Assembly: GCA_020055645.1 (NCBI GenBank) | Contig: CM034549.1 | Location: 14,157,930 to 14,221,929 of the forward strand | Direction of reading: 5' to 3' | Length of the DNA stretch: 64,000 bases | DNA from: Tomocerus qinae | Lineage: Eukaryota > Arthropoda > Collembola > Entomobryomorpha > Tomoceridae | Shown here: in pieces, positions 51,961 through 62,229 of the stretch | Layout of the letters: each line of letters begins with the position of its first letter | Numbering within the stretch: position 1 is the stretch's first letter | Translations under genes and position numbers: made by a program | The notes under the pieces: generated by a model | Database searches by the model: none | What the model saw: only the letters and a program-made list of their open reading frames with translations | What the model was told of the DNA's origin: nothing

Positions 51961-52296
51961 ATTACATGGAACGACTCCTACGAGGGAATCACTCCTAAAA
52001 GACTTTACTCCTAAAGGACTCCTACAGCCAGCTAATACTATGTCCAGTGCAGCTTCATCATGCAATAACAGCTTAAGATTGTCTTAACAGTTAATTAACA
52101 CTAAAGTTACTGAAAATTAAACTGATTTGTAAACCAATCGAATAGTCGTGATTAGATGTAGTATAAAGGGCAACTCTAATATAATTAAAAACAATCAGTT
52201 AATAAATTGCATTGGAGGAAGAAGTACTTTTTAGGAATCCTTTAGGAGTAAAGTCTTTTAGGAGTGATTCCCTCGTAGGAATCGGTCCCTGACAGC
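51961..52296. mobile_element. 336-bp MITE with 9-bp target duplication
   Basis: Flanked by the direct repeat AACATTGAT (51952-51960 and 52297-52305). The ends are inverted repeats of about 60 bp sharing TCCTACGAGGGAATCACTCC and AAAGACTTTACTCCTAAAGG (left arm 51961-52027, right arm about 52233-52296), weaker at the outermost bases. A 9-bp duplication is typical of Mutator-like elements, so a MULE-derived MITE is suggested. No frame of note. Confidence 0.72.
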
Positions 52297-53046
52297 AACA
52301 TTGATAACCCTAATCAAGATAATCTGTATTCTATTTTTATCACTTCGTAAGAGAATCAAGAGTCGGAGTCAAATTTTTAGGAAACCACCTTAGTTACTAT
52401 TGTTCTCGTGAACTAACATCGGTTGTACAGAAAAGATACGAACCCTATCCCTTCAATACTAAATCAGTTTCCATAGGGTTAGATTTGTCGCCCGTCCGGT
52501 GTGTGTTAAAATGGGTTTTAACCTGTGAAAGCTATGTCACGCCCTACTGCCCTGTACGAAAGTCATTTTGGATATGATCGCTAGGCTGTTTCCAGTTTCG
52601 GGGCAGGAATGTGAAAAACATTTAAAATTGGGTAATGGTTATTTTCAGTCTGCCCTCTGTACATGTTCAAAAAATTTGCTTTTTTATTAACCTTAATTGT
52701 AATTATCAATTATTGAAACGTAACTCCTTACAAATTAATGATAAAAACATGAAGCTATGGATGATGGATAATTATTGTTAGAAGAAATCAATGAAACATT
52801 TACATTTTACGTATTTAAATGAGAATACAGAATATAGCACTGCACTTTGAAATAGTTGTGGAGGTCATTGTTGCGTCTCATTGGATGTTGTAGTCAGTAA
52901 GTCCAGGAAATAAATAGCAAAAGACAGGGGACGAAAGCTGTAAGAAGGCCGAGTTAAATCGCAATAAGATACCACATATTTAGGGTTGATCTACATATTG
53001 CGTAATCAAAAAATTTAGCGGTTTTTAGAACCACCTTTTTCCTCTG

Positions 53047-54451
53047 TCATTAAATGTCAACATTTCAGTCATTAAATGTCAACATTTCAGTCATTAAATG
53101 TCAACATTTCAGTCATTAAATGTCAACATTTCAGTCATTAAATGTCAACATTTCAGTCATTAAATGTCAACATTTCAGTCATTAAATGTCAACATTTCAG
53201 TCATTAAATGTCAACATTTCAGTCATTAAATGTCAACATTTCAGTCATTAAATGTCAACATTTCAGTCATTAAATGTCAACATTTCAGTCATTAAATGTC
53301 AACATTTCAGTCATTAAATGTCAACATTTCAGTCATTAAATGTCAACATTTCAGTCATTAAATGTCAACATTTCAGTCATTAAATGTCAACATTTCAGTC
53401 ATTAAATGTCAACATTTCAGTCATTAAATGTCAACATTTCAGTCATTAAATGTCAACATTTCAGTCATTAAATGTCAACATTTCAGTCATTAAATGTCAA
53501 CATTTCAGTCATTAAATGTCAACATTTCAGTCATTAAATGTCAACATTTCAGTCATTAAATGTCAACATTTCAGTCATTAAATGTCAACATTTCAGTCAT
53601 TAAATGTCAACATTTCAGTCATTAAATGTCAACATTTCAGTCATTAAATGTCAACATTTCAGTCATTAAATGTCAACATTTCAGTCATTAAATGTCAACA
53701 TTTCAGTCATTAAATGTCAACATTTCAGTCATTAAATGTCAACATTTCAGTCATTAAATGTCAACATTTCAGTCATTAAATGTCAACATTTCAGTCATTA
53801 AATGTCAACATTTCAGTCATTAAATTTCAACATTTCAGTCATTAAATGTCAACATTTCAGTCATTAAATGTCAACATTTCAGTCATTAAATGTCAACATT
53901 TCAGTCATTAAATGTCAACATTTCAGTCATTAAATGTCAACATTTCAGTCATTAAATGTCAACATTTCAGTCATTAAATGTCAACATTTCAGTCATTAAA
54001 TGTCAACATTTCAGTCATTAAATGTCAACATTTCAGTCATTAAATGTCAACATTTCAGTCATTAAATGTCAACATTTCAGTCATTAAATGTCAACATTTC
54101 AGTCATTAAATGTCAACATTTCAGTCATTAAATGTCAACATTTCAGTCATTAAATGTCAACATTTCAGTCATTAAATGTCAACATTTCAGTCATTAAATG
54201 TCAACATTTCAGTCATTAAATGTCAACATTTCAGTCATTAAATGTCAACATTTCAGTCATTAAATGTCAACATTTCAGTCATTAAATGTCAACATTTCAG
54301 TCATTAAATGTCAACATTTCAGTCATTAAATGTCAACATTTCAGTCATTAAATGTCAACATTTCAGTCATTAAATGTCAACATTTCAGTCATTAAATGTC
54401 AACATTTCAGTCATTAAATGTCAACATTTCAGTCATTAAATGTCAACATTT
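53047..54451. repeat. 22-bp minisatellite, 63 full units plus a partial 64th
   Basis: The unit is 22 bp, starts TCATTAAATGTCAACATTT and ends CAG. Units follow without gaps from 53047; the last, at 54433-54451, is cut after 19 bp and runs into AATGA. By eye only one base differs in the whole array (G to T at 53826, in the 36th unit). Each unit contains AAATGT-CA-ACATTT, a 6-bp inverted pair. The array begins exactly at the inner end of the left foldback arm. Confidence 0.97.
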
Positions 54452-54649
54452 AATGAATTAATTTGAATCAAAAATGTTTATTTTCATTTTTTGGTCTATT
54501 TATTACCCGATTCTATTTAGAACTTTTTTTAATGAGAATATGGCACTGCACTATGCACTATCTGTAATATAATAAGATATAGTACAGTGCCGTTTCGGTA
54601 TATCGGACGGAATATATAGGTAATGATGTTTTATTGTCACTTCAACCTT

Positions 54650-54850
54650 AAATAGCATTTAGAGAATTTGATAGATTTTTTAAAGCATTTAGAGCAACGA
54701 TATCAAAAATCCATCCTCCCTAATCCATTCCTCGATAGTCCAGGATTCCAAAAATGTAAGTCCCAAAAAAATCGGTCTTATCCTTCGGGAGTAATTAAGC
54801 CAGAAGTAAAACATTTTTTAACATGCATTTAGATAGGCCCGGTTGCTATG
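54650..54850. repeat. Remnant related to the 22.8-kb foldback MITE
   Basis: Collinear with 23013-23165: both read gatagtcca, then GATTCCAAAAATGTA or a near match, then a TCCTTCGG/TCCTCCGG block, then TTTTTTAACATGCATTT and the CGGTTGCTATG-like end. Only one arm is present, so this is a half element inside the large foldback. Confidence 0.6.
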
Positions 54851-55486
54851 AAGGCTTCCGTGGAGAGCCTCCTTAATAAATTAAATTTTAAGCATTCGAA
54901 CTGAATTTTTGATTCGAACTTATTATGATGACATATCATAGGGGAGTCCGGCAAATGTTGACATTTGATGACAGAGGGAAAAGATGATTCTAAAAACCGC
55001 TAAATTTTTTGATTACGTAATATGTGGATCAACTATAAATACGTGGTACTTTATTGCGACTTAACTCGGCCTTTCGTCCCCTGTCTTTGCTATTTATTTC
55101 CTGGACTTATTGGCTACAACATCCAATGAGACGCAACAATGACCTACATACAACCATTTCAAAGTGCAGTGCTATATTCTGTATTCTCATTTAAATACGT
55201 AAAACGTAAATGTTTCATTGATTTCTTCTATAACAACAATTATCCAAGCTTCATGTTTTTATCATTAATTTGTAAGGAGTTACGTTTCAATAATTGATAA
55301 TTACAATTGAGGTTAATAAAAAGGCAATTTTTTTGAACATGTACAGAGTGCAAACTGAAAAAAACCATTACCCAATTTTATATGTTTTTCACATTCCTGC
55401 CCCGAAACTGGAAACAGCCTAGCGATCATATCCAAATGACTTTCGTACAGGGCAGTAGGGCGTGGGCGTGACATAGCTTCCACAGG

Positions 55487-55972
55487 TTAAGGTTCAGGGT
55501 TTTTCAAAATACGGGGGAATTCAATAAATAAAGGTGAAATAAATTTGATGGGGAAGTATCTATGACTACGATTTAAAATCGCATAGAGGCATAGAAATTT
55601 ACTCTATGACAAGGTTGAAAAAAACTTTTTTGGCAAACTGGAAACTCCTCCGAGAATACTGGTCGTAGAAAGACAAGATTGGTCTCTAAATTCACAGAAA
55701 AACCTGGTTGAGGTCTGGTAATCAAATCTAATTCATATTCATCTCCAATTTCGAGATATTGCGAATTTAAAATTAAAACCTTAATATCTCAAAATTGGAG
55801 ATGAATGAATTAGATTTGATTACCAGACCTCAACCAGGTTTTTCTGTGAATTTAGAGACCAATCTTGTCTTTCTACGACCAGTATTCTCGGAGGAGTTTC
55901 CAATTTGGCAAAAAAAGTTTAGGGCTAATTTGATAGTCGAGGTCATGTCCCGTAACTTGGTAACCCTTCCTC
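55487..55972. mobile_element. TTAA-flanked MITE (piggyBac-type), copy 1
   Basis: The body 55491-55972 (482 bp) is bounded by TTAA at 55487-55490 and 55973-55976. The left foldback arm still has the unfilled site, a single TTAA in the same context (about 52517-52520, ACAGG-TTAA-AACC read on the minus strand), proving insertion at TTAA with duplication. The interior is a near-perfect hairpin: arms 55622-55761 and 55781-55920. The ends read GGTTCAGGG and CCCTTCCTC. TTAA duplication is the hallmark of piggyBac-type transposition. Non-coding. Confidence 0.88.
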
Positions 55973-56103
55973 TTAAAACCAATTTTAACACACACTGACT
56001 TGGCGACAAATCTAACTCTATGCTAAGTTTGTTGTCATAGAAAAGTATGTATCCATACCTTTCTGTACAACAGAAGTTTCGATGGGAGTACAATAACTAA
56101 TTA

Positions 56104-58435
56104 CGAGATATTTTTGTTTAAAATCCCACCCCTTCTTTTCCGAATAAATTGGCACAAAAGCATACTATATAAAATGGTAGTACATGGTAGTAATACTTCC
56201 GTGTACCAACTTATGCCAAATGAAATTAGAGGGGAAAAAAGAGCACGGTGGAGCAAAAAGTACTCAGACTCCTGACTATGATAACCCCAATTTGCGACAA
56301 CTGATTTCAAAATGTATTAGCTAAAAAAAGCATAAAATTCTACAGGGGCATCGTGGCCCAATTTCTTTTATCTTTTAATACAATACAACAGAGAACGAAA
56401 CGAGTCTGTCAAATTCCCATGCATTTCTTCCACTCCAAAAACTATTTAATTTTGAAAAGTGCAGAGACTTTTTGGGGATAAATGGCCACGATGAAAAAAA
56501 AAATAAACGCAAACATATACTATATTCGCGCGAAAAATTTTTGGCTTTTAAGGCAAAAATTCCTTTTCTTCGATTTCGCTGGCCGCGCCGGGGCCCTGCC
56601 ACGATGCCCCCGAGTTGCCCCCGAGTTAAAACCCTAGAGATGAACAAAGTCTGGAACACTTTATTTCGGAAGGTTATGAGACTTCAGAAATCGTTTATTG
56701 GTAGACCTCATAGTTTCAGAAAGGACAAATTTGGACGCTATTATTTTTGCAAAATTGTCAACTCTAACTGACCCGACCAACTTAGTGAGAAAGTTCCCGC
56801 CCTGCCCATCACCATATTATTGCATGTTAAGAGCAAGGTATGGTTTCTAATGACGATTGGGCTCGACTATCATATTCGCCTTTAACTTTTTTTGGGAAAC
56901 TTGGATCTAGTCCGAGCTCGTGGGAAGATGACAGCAAATTCTTTTTTTGCAGCCAATATGTTTCTTACAGTATGCACAATAATTAGCTTAAAATAGTTTT
57001 TATAAATAGACGATAACAAAGGTACAAAGTTTTGCTTAAAATTACTTCCATTCAACTACATAACTCAATGACATATATTAAAATTTATAATTTGATAGAC
57101 ACTATTTCTTTTAATTTACATAATTTTATAAAATAATGCGAATTGTGGACACATTTTCATTAATTTACATAATTTTAAAGTAGATAAATAGTTTTTCCAT
57201 TAGATTTTTAAGTTAATAAAACCAACATATTATTATCTCAAAGTCAAATTGAGAGGTTGAGTATTGAAAGGGCACTGGATCTTTGTAAACAAAAATTTGG
57301 TTGGTAGGAAAGCAGATGTTACCCATCTATGACCAGAAAATATTAATTTTAATGTTTAGTTTCCAAGGATATATATTACACGAAATGTACTGTAACGCTG
57401 CCGTTACCTGGGCTATTGGAGACCGTTTGGAAGTTTCCAATTGTTCCAATAGCAGTGAGAGGTGGGTGGAGGAAAATCGTATATAAATGGCTGATTTTGG
57501 GCCATTTTCCTCCAATTGTCACTTCACTTCTCCCTGACAGATTTGTCTTGTTTCCCTCTCCCTGAGATCTTCTCCTTCACGGAGTTCTATCTCAAAGAGT
57601 CTTACGTCAATTTCTTATTACACCATCAATGCATATATTGCATATATTTATCATCAGTTGGCAGTTGCCGTAACAAGGAACCCGGGGGTAACCCCTTTGT
57701 GTTACAGTATTTATATGTATGATATTAGCATAGGTTTTCTACTTTAAAGTCCTTTAGAATCATAACTTTCGAAGATTTAATTTAAGTTAAATCATTGTGT
57801 GCATCAAAATTTCAGTTATAAAATTAAGTTTAGTTTTATTTACAAAAATTTAAATTTATACAAATATCGTTAATATATGCTATATGTTTTGCTTATGTCC
57901 CGCTTTCACTCAACCTTTGTAGGCAATGGTAACCGCCTCTAATTGGGTAGGTGGTGTTATGTCCACCATTGGAGCACAGGAACAATTTATCACGCCATCT
58001 AAATCTGCTAACCATAAAAATATATTCAAAACTATTTTATTTTGTTTTTCTAATCTTAGTTATTAAGGCATGCAATTCGGTTGTATTTGTTATTGCCGTT
58101 GCTTACTATTGGAATAATCTACTATCAGTTACATGTTAAAGCAGTGTACAAAATTTACCACTTTTTGGTTTTGTGTTGTGTACTGTTCACTCAGCTTTCG
58201 TATAATTTTTCAAATCAAAAACTGAGCACTGAATATATCAATCCTTATATTATTACGGGCCGGCAAATACTTACTAGCGTGAATGAATGGTATAACAATA
58301 AATCACATTACATACAATTACAGGCTAAAAGCTAAAATCCTTTGTTATAATTGTATCAATCGTAGCTGTCTCAATCATTTCTCCTTGTTGCAGTCTATTT
58401 ATAAATTTTTAGTTCGAAAGTTGGTCCACTAACTT
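56104..58435. other. Intergenic, repeat-derived sequence
   Basis: No gene supported. Around 56342-56611 the motif GGGGCATCGTGGC occurs at both ends in inverted orientation with a GC-rich right end, possibly a small unclassified element. The open frames at 56472-56771 and 57301-57722 resemble nothing known to me and lack conserved features. Confidence 0.45.
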
Positions 58436-59373
58436 CAAGGTATCGAAAAACCCGGGTTTTTTAGGAAAAAACCCTCGACTCCGGGTTTTTTGGGTTTTTT
58501 GGGTTTAAGGGTTTTTTATATAACTATAGGTATAAATACAAGCCTATACTATACCATATATGACATATGAAAACTACAGCTGACAACAACAACAACCGTG
58601 TCAACTACTATTACTTACGTCAATGAAAAGAAAAATTAAAGCATAAAAGTTTAATTTTATTATGTTGTAACGTAGCAAATGCATTATTTTTTGTGAACAC
58701 CTATATCATTATTACTGTTTCCTAGTGAAATATTAAGCATTATAATATTTTACTGATTATATTGACTTTATGAAATTATTCCTTCGTTAATTTGAAGCCT
58801 TAATTGCAAAGCAGTACAGTAATGAATATGTAAGTGATAAATTGAAATTGAGCATAAGTGTCCAACAATATTATAAACATAATCTTTATTATGGTTCCGC
58901 TGCCACAGTTCTCTCTTTGTATTCGAAAGACAATGGGTCATATGTTGCAATACAAAGACTTAACTTCAGCGCAAACTTCGAGTCGAGCAAATCAACGTGG
59001 GAGGTCCATTGTAATGCAACATATGATCCATTGTCTTTCGAATACAAAGAGAGAACTGTGGCAGCGGAACCATAATACAATGCAATGACTAAAGAATACA
59101 TAAAACTAATATTATTATAGTCCTCACATTACGATACATTAATTACGCGTAGAAGTGTAGAAGCTATATTTGTTTCCACCTGATTATGCATTTGTTTACA
59201 TTTTTGAATAGAAATTAGTATGTATTGAGTATCTAGATGGAGCTGTAGTGCACATTTTTGTATGTTTTGTAAAAAACCCAAAAAACCCAATAAACCCGGG
59301 GTTTTTTAAGTAAAGCGGGGTGGGTTTTTTGCCAAAAAACCCCAACCCATAAAAAACCCGACCCAAAACCCTG
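58436..59373. mobile_element. 938-bp hAT-like non-autonomous element
   Basis: Flanked by the 8-bp duplication ACTAACTT (58428-58435 and 59374-59381). The termini are CAAGG and CCCTG (CAGGG on the other strand), matching the CAGGG ends common in hAT elements. Both subterminal regions are packed with GGGTTTT/AAAACCC motifs (58446-58516 and 59272-59370), as expected for transposase-binding repeats. No transposase frame is present. A separate hairpin lies inside at 58886-59079. Confidence 0.8.
58886..59079. repeat. Hairpin nested in the hAT-like element
   Basis: Inverted arms of about 70 bp (58886-58955 and 59009-59079) share GGTTCCGCTGCCACAGTTCT and TTTGTATTCGAAAGACAATG, around a loop of about 53 bp. 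The symmetry produces matching open frames on both strands, which are not genes. It is likely a MITE inserted in the hAT-like element. Confidence 0.8.
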
Positions 59374-59381
59374 ACTAACTT

Positions 59382-59697
59382 GCTATTTTCAAGATGTAAA
59401 CTTGCATATGAATAGTATTTAATATTAATATTAGTATTTACGCAGCTAATTATGTAAAAGTTGGCTTTGTGTATGTATCAATATTAATTTAGTGACGAAA
59501 TGCTACAATTCTAAAATGTAAACAAGTATACTATGTATGTAGTTCGAGTACACTACACCTGCAAGTACTTGCCCGCCCGTAATAATATAAGGATTGATAT
59601 ATTCAGTGTTCTCTGTTTAAAGTATAATAAAACACTTTGTTGCTTTAAATTATACTCTTCCGATACTCGGTTCTCTGTCACTCTGTCTACGAATATG
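59382..59697. other. Spacer between the hAT-like and P-like elements
   Basis: About 316 bp of AT-rich sequence with no supported feature. Confidence 0.5.
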
Positions 59698-60032
59698 ATT
59701 TCAACCAAGGAGCTTTTACGTTGTTATAGTATCATCGTTTAATAAGGAGGGCCAAGTAGAGAATTCCCCATAAAGGATTTTGAAGATCTATAAGGGACGT
59801 TTTCTATTTCAAATTGGGGTAAAAAATCCCTTATGATTATGATCATAATAACAAGTTCATTTCCCAATGACGTTGTGGAATGATGTAAGATATGATATCA
59901 CATCATTAATAATGAACTAGGCTAGAGACATTGGATTGCAATTTCATAGGAAGAAATTAATTACACTATCCGATTTTTCTACGGACTGCTTCCTTTCCAT
60001 GAATTGGCAACAGCTATAAAAAGCTTGTTATT

Positions 60033-60356
60033 ATGGGGAAGAAATGTGCTATTTGCGGTAGCAAGGCTAATGGGTTCACAACAATCCACGAGTTCCCCAA
60101 GAAATGTCCAGATATTAGATCAAAATGGATTAAAATCACCACATTGTGCAGAAGCAAGCCTTTCAATCCAGACAACTTCGGAATATGTGGAGCGCATTTT
60201 GATACCAATTCATACAAAAGAGAATACGAGGGGAAGCGAAAGTTACGGGATTGTGCTATTCCAAGTCTTTTCTTGCAAGGAACTGTTAATCAGAGTAACT
60301 CTAATTATTATTTAGTTATACTGTGTTTTAAAATTTGCATTATCTGCTCATCCTAA
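60033..60356 (+). pseudogene. THAP-domain N-terminus of a P-like transposase
   Basis: The frame starts MGKKCAICGS and shows the C2CH zinc module of THAP domains: CAIC near residues 5-8, a conserved W (about 32), CGAHF (about 52-56), and a CAIPSLF box at about 74-80 equivalent to the AVPS-F motif that closes the domain. This DNA-binding domain heads P-element transposases and domesticated THAP proteins. The frame soon runs out after the domain, with no continuation into the RNase-H-like catalytic core. With the C-terminal piece at 60450 it forms the residue of one deleted transposase gene. Confidence 0.85.
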
Positions 60357-60449
60357 TAATATTCTGTTCAAATTATCTTATCAAATTGCATTGTCTGTGT
60401 AGGCAATTCATTATTGCAACTGCAACCAGAACTTTAAACTGTAGAACCG

Positions 60450-60905
60450 ATGTATACTTTAGAAAAGTGTATTGAAGGAGGACTCGAATATGTAGCTGGG
60501 TACATTGCAAAGCGTGTGGGAGATAAGTATCCAGAGCTGACCCGTAAAGCATGGGAAAAGAACGATCAAAATGGTGGTTGGGTAAGGTTTCTTTCTAGAG
60601 GAGGTTTGATAGAACCTTCAAATATCTGGATGGCAGTTTTTAAAAAATTCGAGGAATACTTTATTGAGTACCATCGTGGGATAGGTCAGCACACATTTAA
60701 TCGGAGCTTTGCCGTAGTGGAAAATTTGAACGTTCTTCTTTCTGATTTATATCCTGAAGTTCCCAAAGGAGTAATACAATTATACGTGCGTACTAGAACT
60801 ATTATCCGAATTGATTCAATCAACAGAGCAATACGCCAAGAAAAATTGGAAAAACAGCAAAGGTTACAGAAACGAAGGCAAAATATTTTCCTTTCTCAAA
60901 TGTAA
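60450..60905 (+). pseudogene. C-terminal fragment of the P-like transposase
   Basis: A 151-codon frame containing GGLEYVAGYIAKRV and, 35 residues later, SRGGLIEPS, both typical of the C-terminal region of P-element/THAP9-type transposases. It ends in a Lys/Arg/Gln-rich helix. An in-frame stop lies a few codons upstream of the ATG, and a possible acceptor (TGTAG) at 60444, so it was probably a downstream exon. The GTPase-like and catalytic portions that should precede it are absent: only about 94 bp separate the two fragments. It cannot encode an active enzyme. Confidence 0.8.
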
Positions 60906-61527
60906 GCTACCATTGATATAGAAAACCAATTCATATAGCTGATGTGTCTGGTGTGTATTGAAAAGTGTAAATGCATACAGCCAGAACGTGTGTAATCTTT
61001 ATTGTTAAAGTTGTTATTTATCGTTATGTATTTAATAAATCTTTTAAAATCCTCTATTACTGCTATTTACCGTTACTGGTCCTAGAACCGGAAAGACTAA
61101 AATACCCCAATTTAGTAGTCTCTACATTTTACTTCTGCAATTTCTATTGCCCTGTTTAATTGTTTCCTCAATGCCTCAATTGGTTTCATTTCTACGAGCC
61201 ATTTTTTTATTGAGTCTGTCATTCTCTTTTCTCACACTTGCTAGTTCAACTTTTCTGATACGTTAAAACTTTAACTCTGCATCATAAACTGTACAGCTAA
61301 CTGTTAAATGTGTTGAGACAGTCATACATAATACATTGTGTGTCATATGGATACAAATGGGATTTATAAGTGGAAGTGCAACAACATGCTACGAAACTGT
61401 GTAAAATGATAAAAACAGTCCACAAGGGTTTGAATTCAAGGAATTACAACTTATTTGTAATAATCGGATAGTGTAATTAATTTCCTCCTATGAAATTGCA
61501 ATCCAATGTCTCTAGCCTAGTTCATTA

Positions 61528-62017
61528 TTAAGGTTCAGGTATTTTCAAAATACGGGGAAATTCATTAAAAAAGGTCAAGTAAAGGTTACGGGGAAGTATC
61601 TATGGCTACGTTTTAAAAGTACATGGAGGCATAGAAATTTACTCTATGATAATACTGAAAAATACTTTTTTGGAAAACTTGTAACTCCTCCGAGAATACT
61701 GCTCGTAGAAAGACAAGATTGGACTCTAAAATTCCAGAAAAGGTTGTTTTAACCAACTACGTTGGAAAATTTTAAAATTTTACCTATGGTTGCGAGATAT
61801 TACCTCTTTTTCCACAAAAGCATTAATATCTCAAAATCGGAAGTAAAAATGTTGAATATTCCAACGTACTTGGTTAACACAACCTTTTCTGGAATTTTAG
61901 GGTCCAAACTTGTCTTTCTACCAGCAGTATTCTCGGAGGAGTTACAAGTTTCCAAAAAAAAGTTTAGAGCTATTTTGATAGTCGAGTTCAAGTCACGTGA
62001 CTTGGTAACCGGGAATC
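61528..62017. mobile_element. TTAA-flanked MITE (piggyBac-type), copy 2
   Basis: The body 61532-62017 (486 bp) is bounded by TTAA at 61528-61531 and 62018-62021 and inserted in the right inverted repeat of the P-like element. The left inverted repeat keeps the empty site with one TTAA at 59906-59909. The same family as copy 1: both begin GGTTCAGG, share the CTCCGAGAATACTG block, contain a long central hairpin, and carry GATAGTCGA near the right end. Non-coding. Confidence 0.88.
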
Positions 62018-62229
62018 TTAATGATGTGATATCATATCTTACATCATTCCACAACGTCATTGGGAAATGAACTTGTTATTATGATCATAATCATAAGGGA
62101 TTTTTTACCCCAATTTGAAATAGAAAACGTCCCTTATAGATCTTCAAAATCCTTTATGGGGAATTCTCTACTTGGCCCTCCTTATTAAACGATGATACTA
62201 TAACAACGTAAAAGCTCCTTGATTTCAAC

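Larger units (their letters stand above)
52391..56099. mobile_element. 3.7-kb foldback element with long inverted arms and internal minisatellite
   Basis: Left arm (about 52391-53065) and right arm (about 54953-56099, interrupted by a 486-bp insertion) are reverse complements over roughly 670 bp with scattered mismatches. Shared blocks include GTTAGATTTGTCGCC, GCCTAGCGATCATATCCAAA, CATGTTTTTATCATTAATTT and ACCGCTAAATTTTTTGAT. Between them are a 22-bp tandem array, about 500 bp of other sequence and a remnant of the 22.8-kb MITE family. The plan recalls Drosophila FB elements (long inverted repeats with internal short tandem repeats), but no sequence kinship is claimed. No transposase is visible. 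Outer borders are approximate because no target duplication was identified. Confidence 0.78.
59706..62221 (+). mobile_element. P-superfamily DNA transposon, internally deleted, with 270-bp inverted repeats
   Basis: Flanked by the 8-bp duplication ATTTCAAC (59698-59705 and 62222-62229), the length P elements make. The left inverted repeat is 59706-59975 (270 bp). The right one is 61462-62221, which is also 270 bp once a 490-bp insertion is subtracted. Termini are CAAGGAGCTTTT. Between them lie two collinear fragments of a THAP-type transposase; the central catalytic part is missing. Drosophila P has 31-bp inverted repeats, so these are unusually long for the family. Confidence 0.9.

Noticed and set aside
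53047-54451. Regular repeats considered as a CRISPR array
   Set aside because: Units are contiguous with no spacers and the genome is eukaryotic; this is a minisatellite.
55795-56093. Open frames on both strands across the 55.8-kb hairpin
   Set aside because: They span the arm of the TTAA MITE and its junction with the foldback arm; products of symmetry, not genes.
56472-56771. 99-codon frame with basic residues near a GC-rich patch
   Set aside because: No conserved domain visible and it begins within a possible small inverted-repeat element; not supported.
58446-58520. GGGTTTT-rich tract considered as interstitial telomere repeat
   Set aside because: Motif spacing is irregular, it is mirrored at 59272-59370, and both tracts lie inside an element bounded by an 8-bp duplication; arthropod telomeres are typically TTAGG.
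58842-59101. Overlapping open frames of 70-77 codons on both strands with similar peptide ends
   Set aside because: They arise because the sequence is a hairpin; the two strands read nearly the same. No independent sign of coding.
61762-62070. 102-codon plus-strand frame resembling the one at 55795
   Set aside because: The resemblance exists because both lie in copies of the same non-coding MITE; the frame runs across the insertion border into the P-element repeat.
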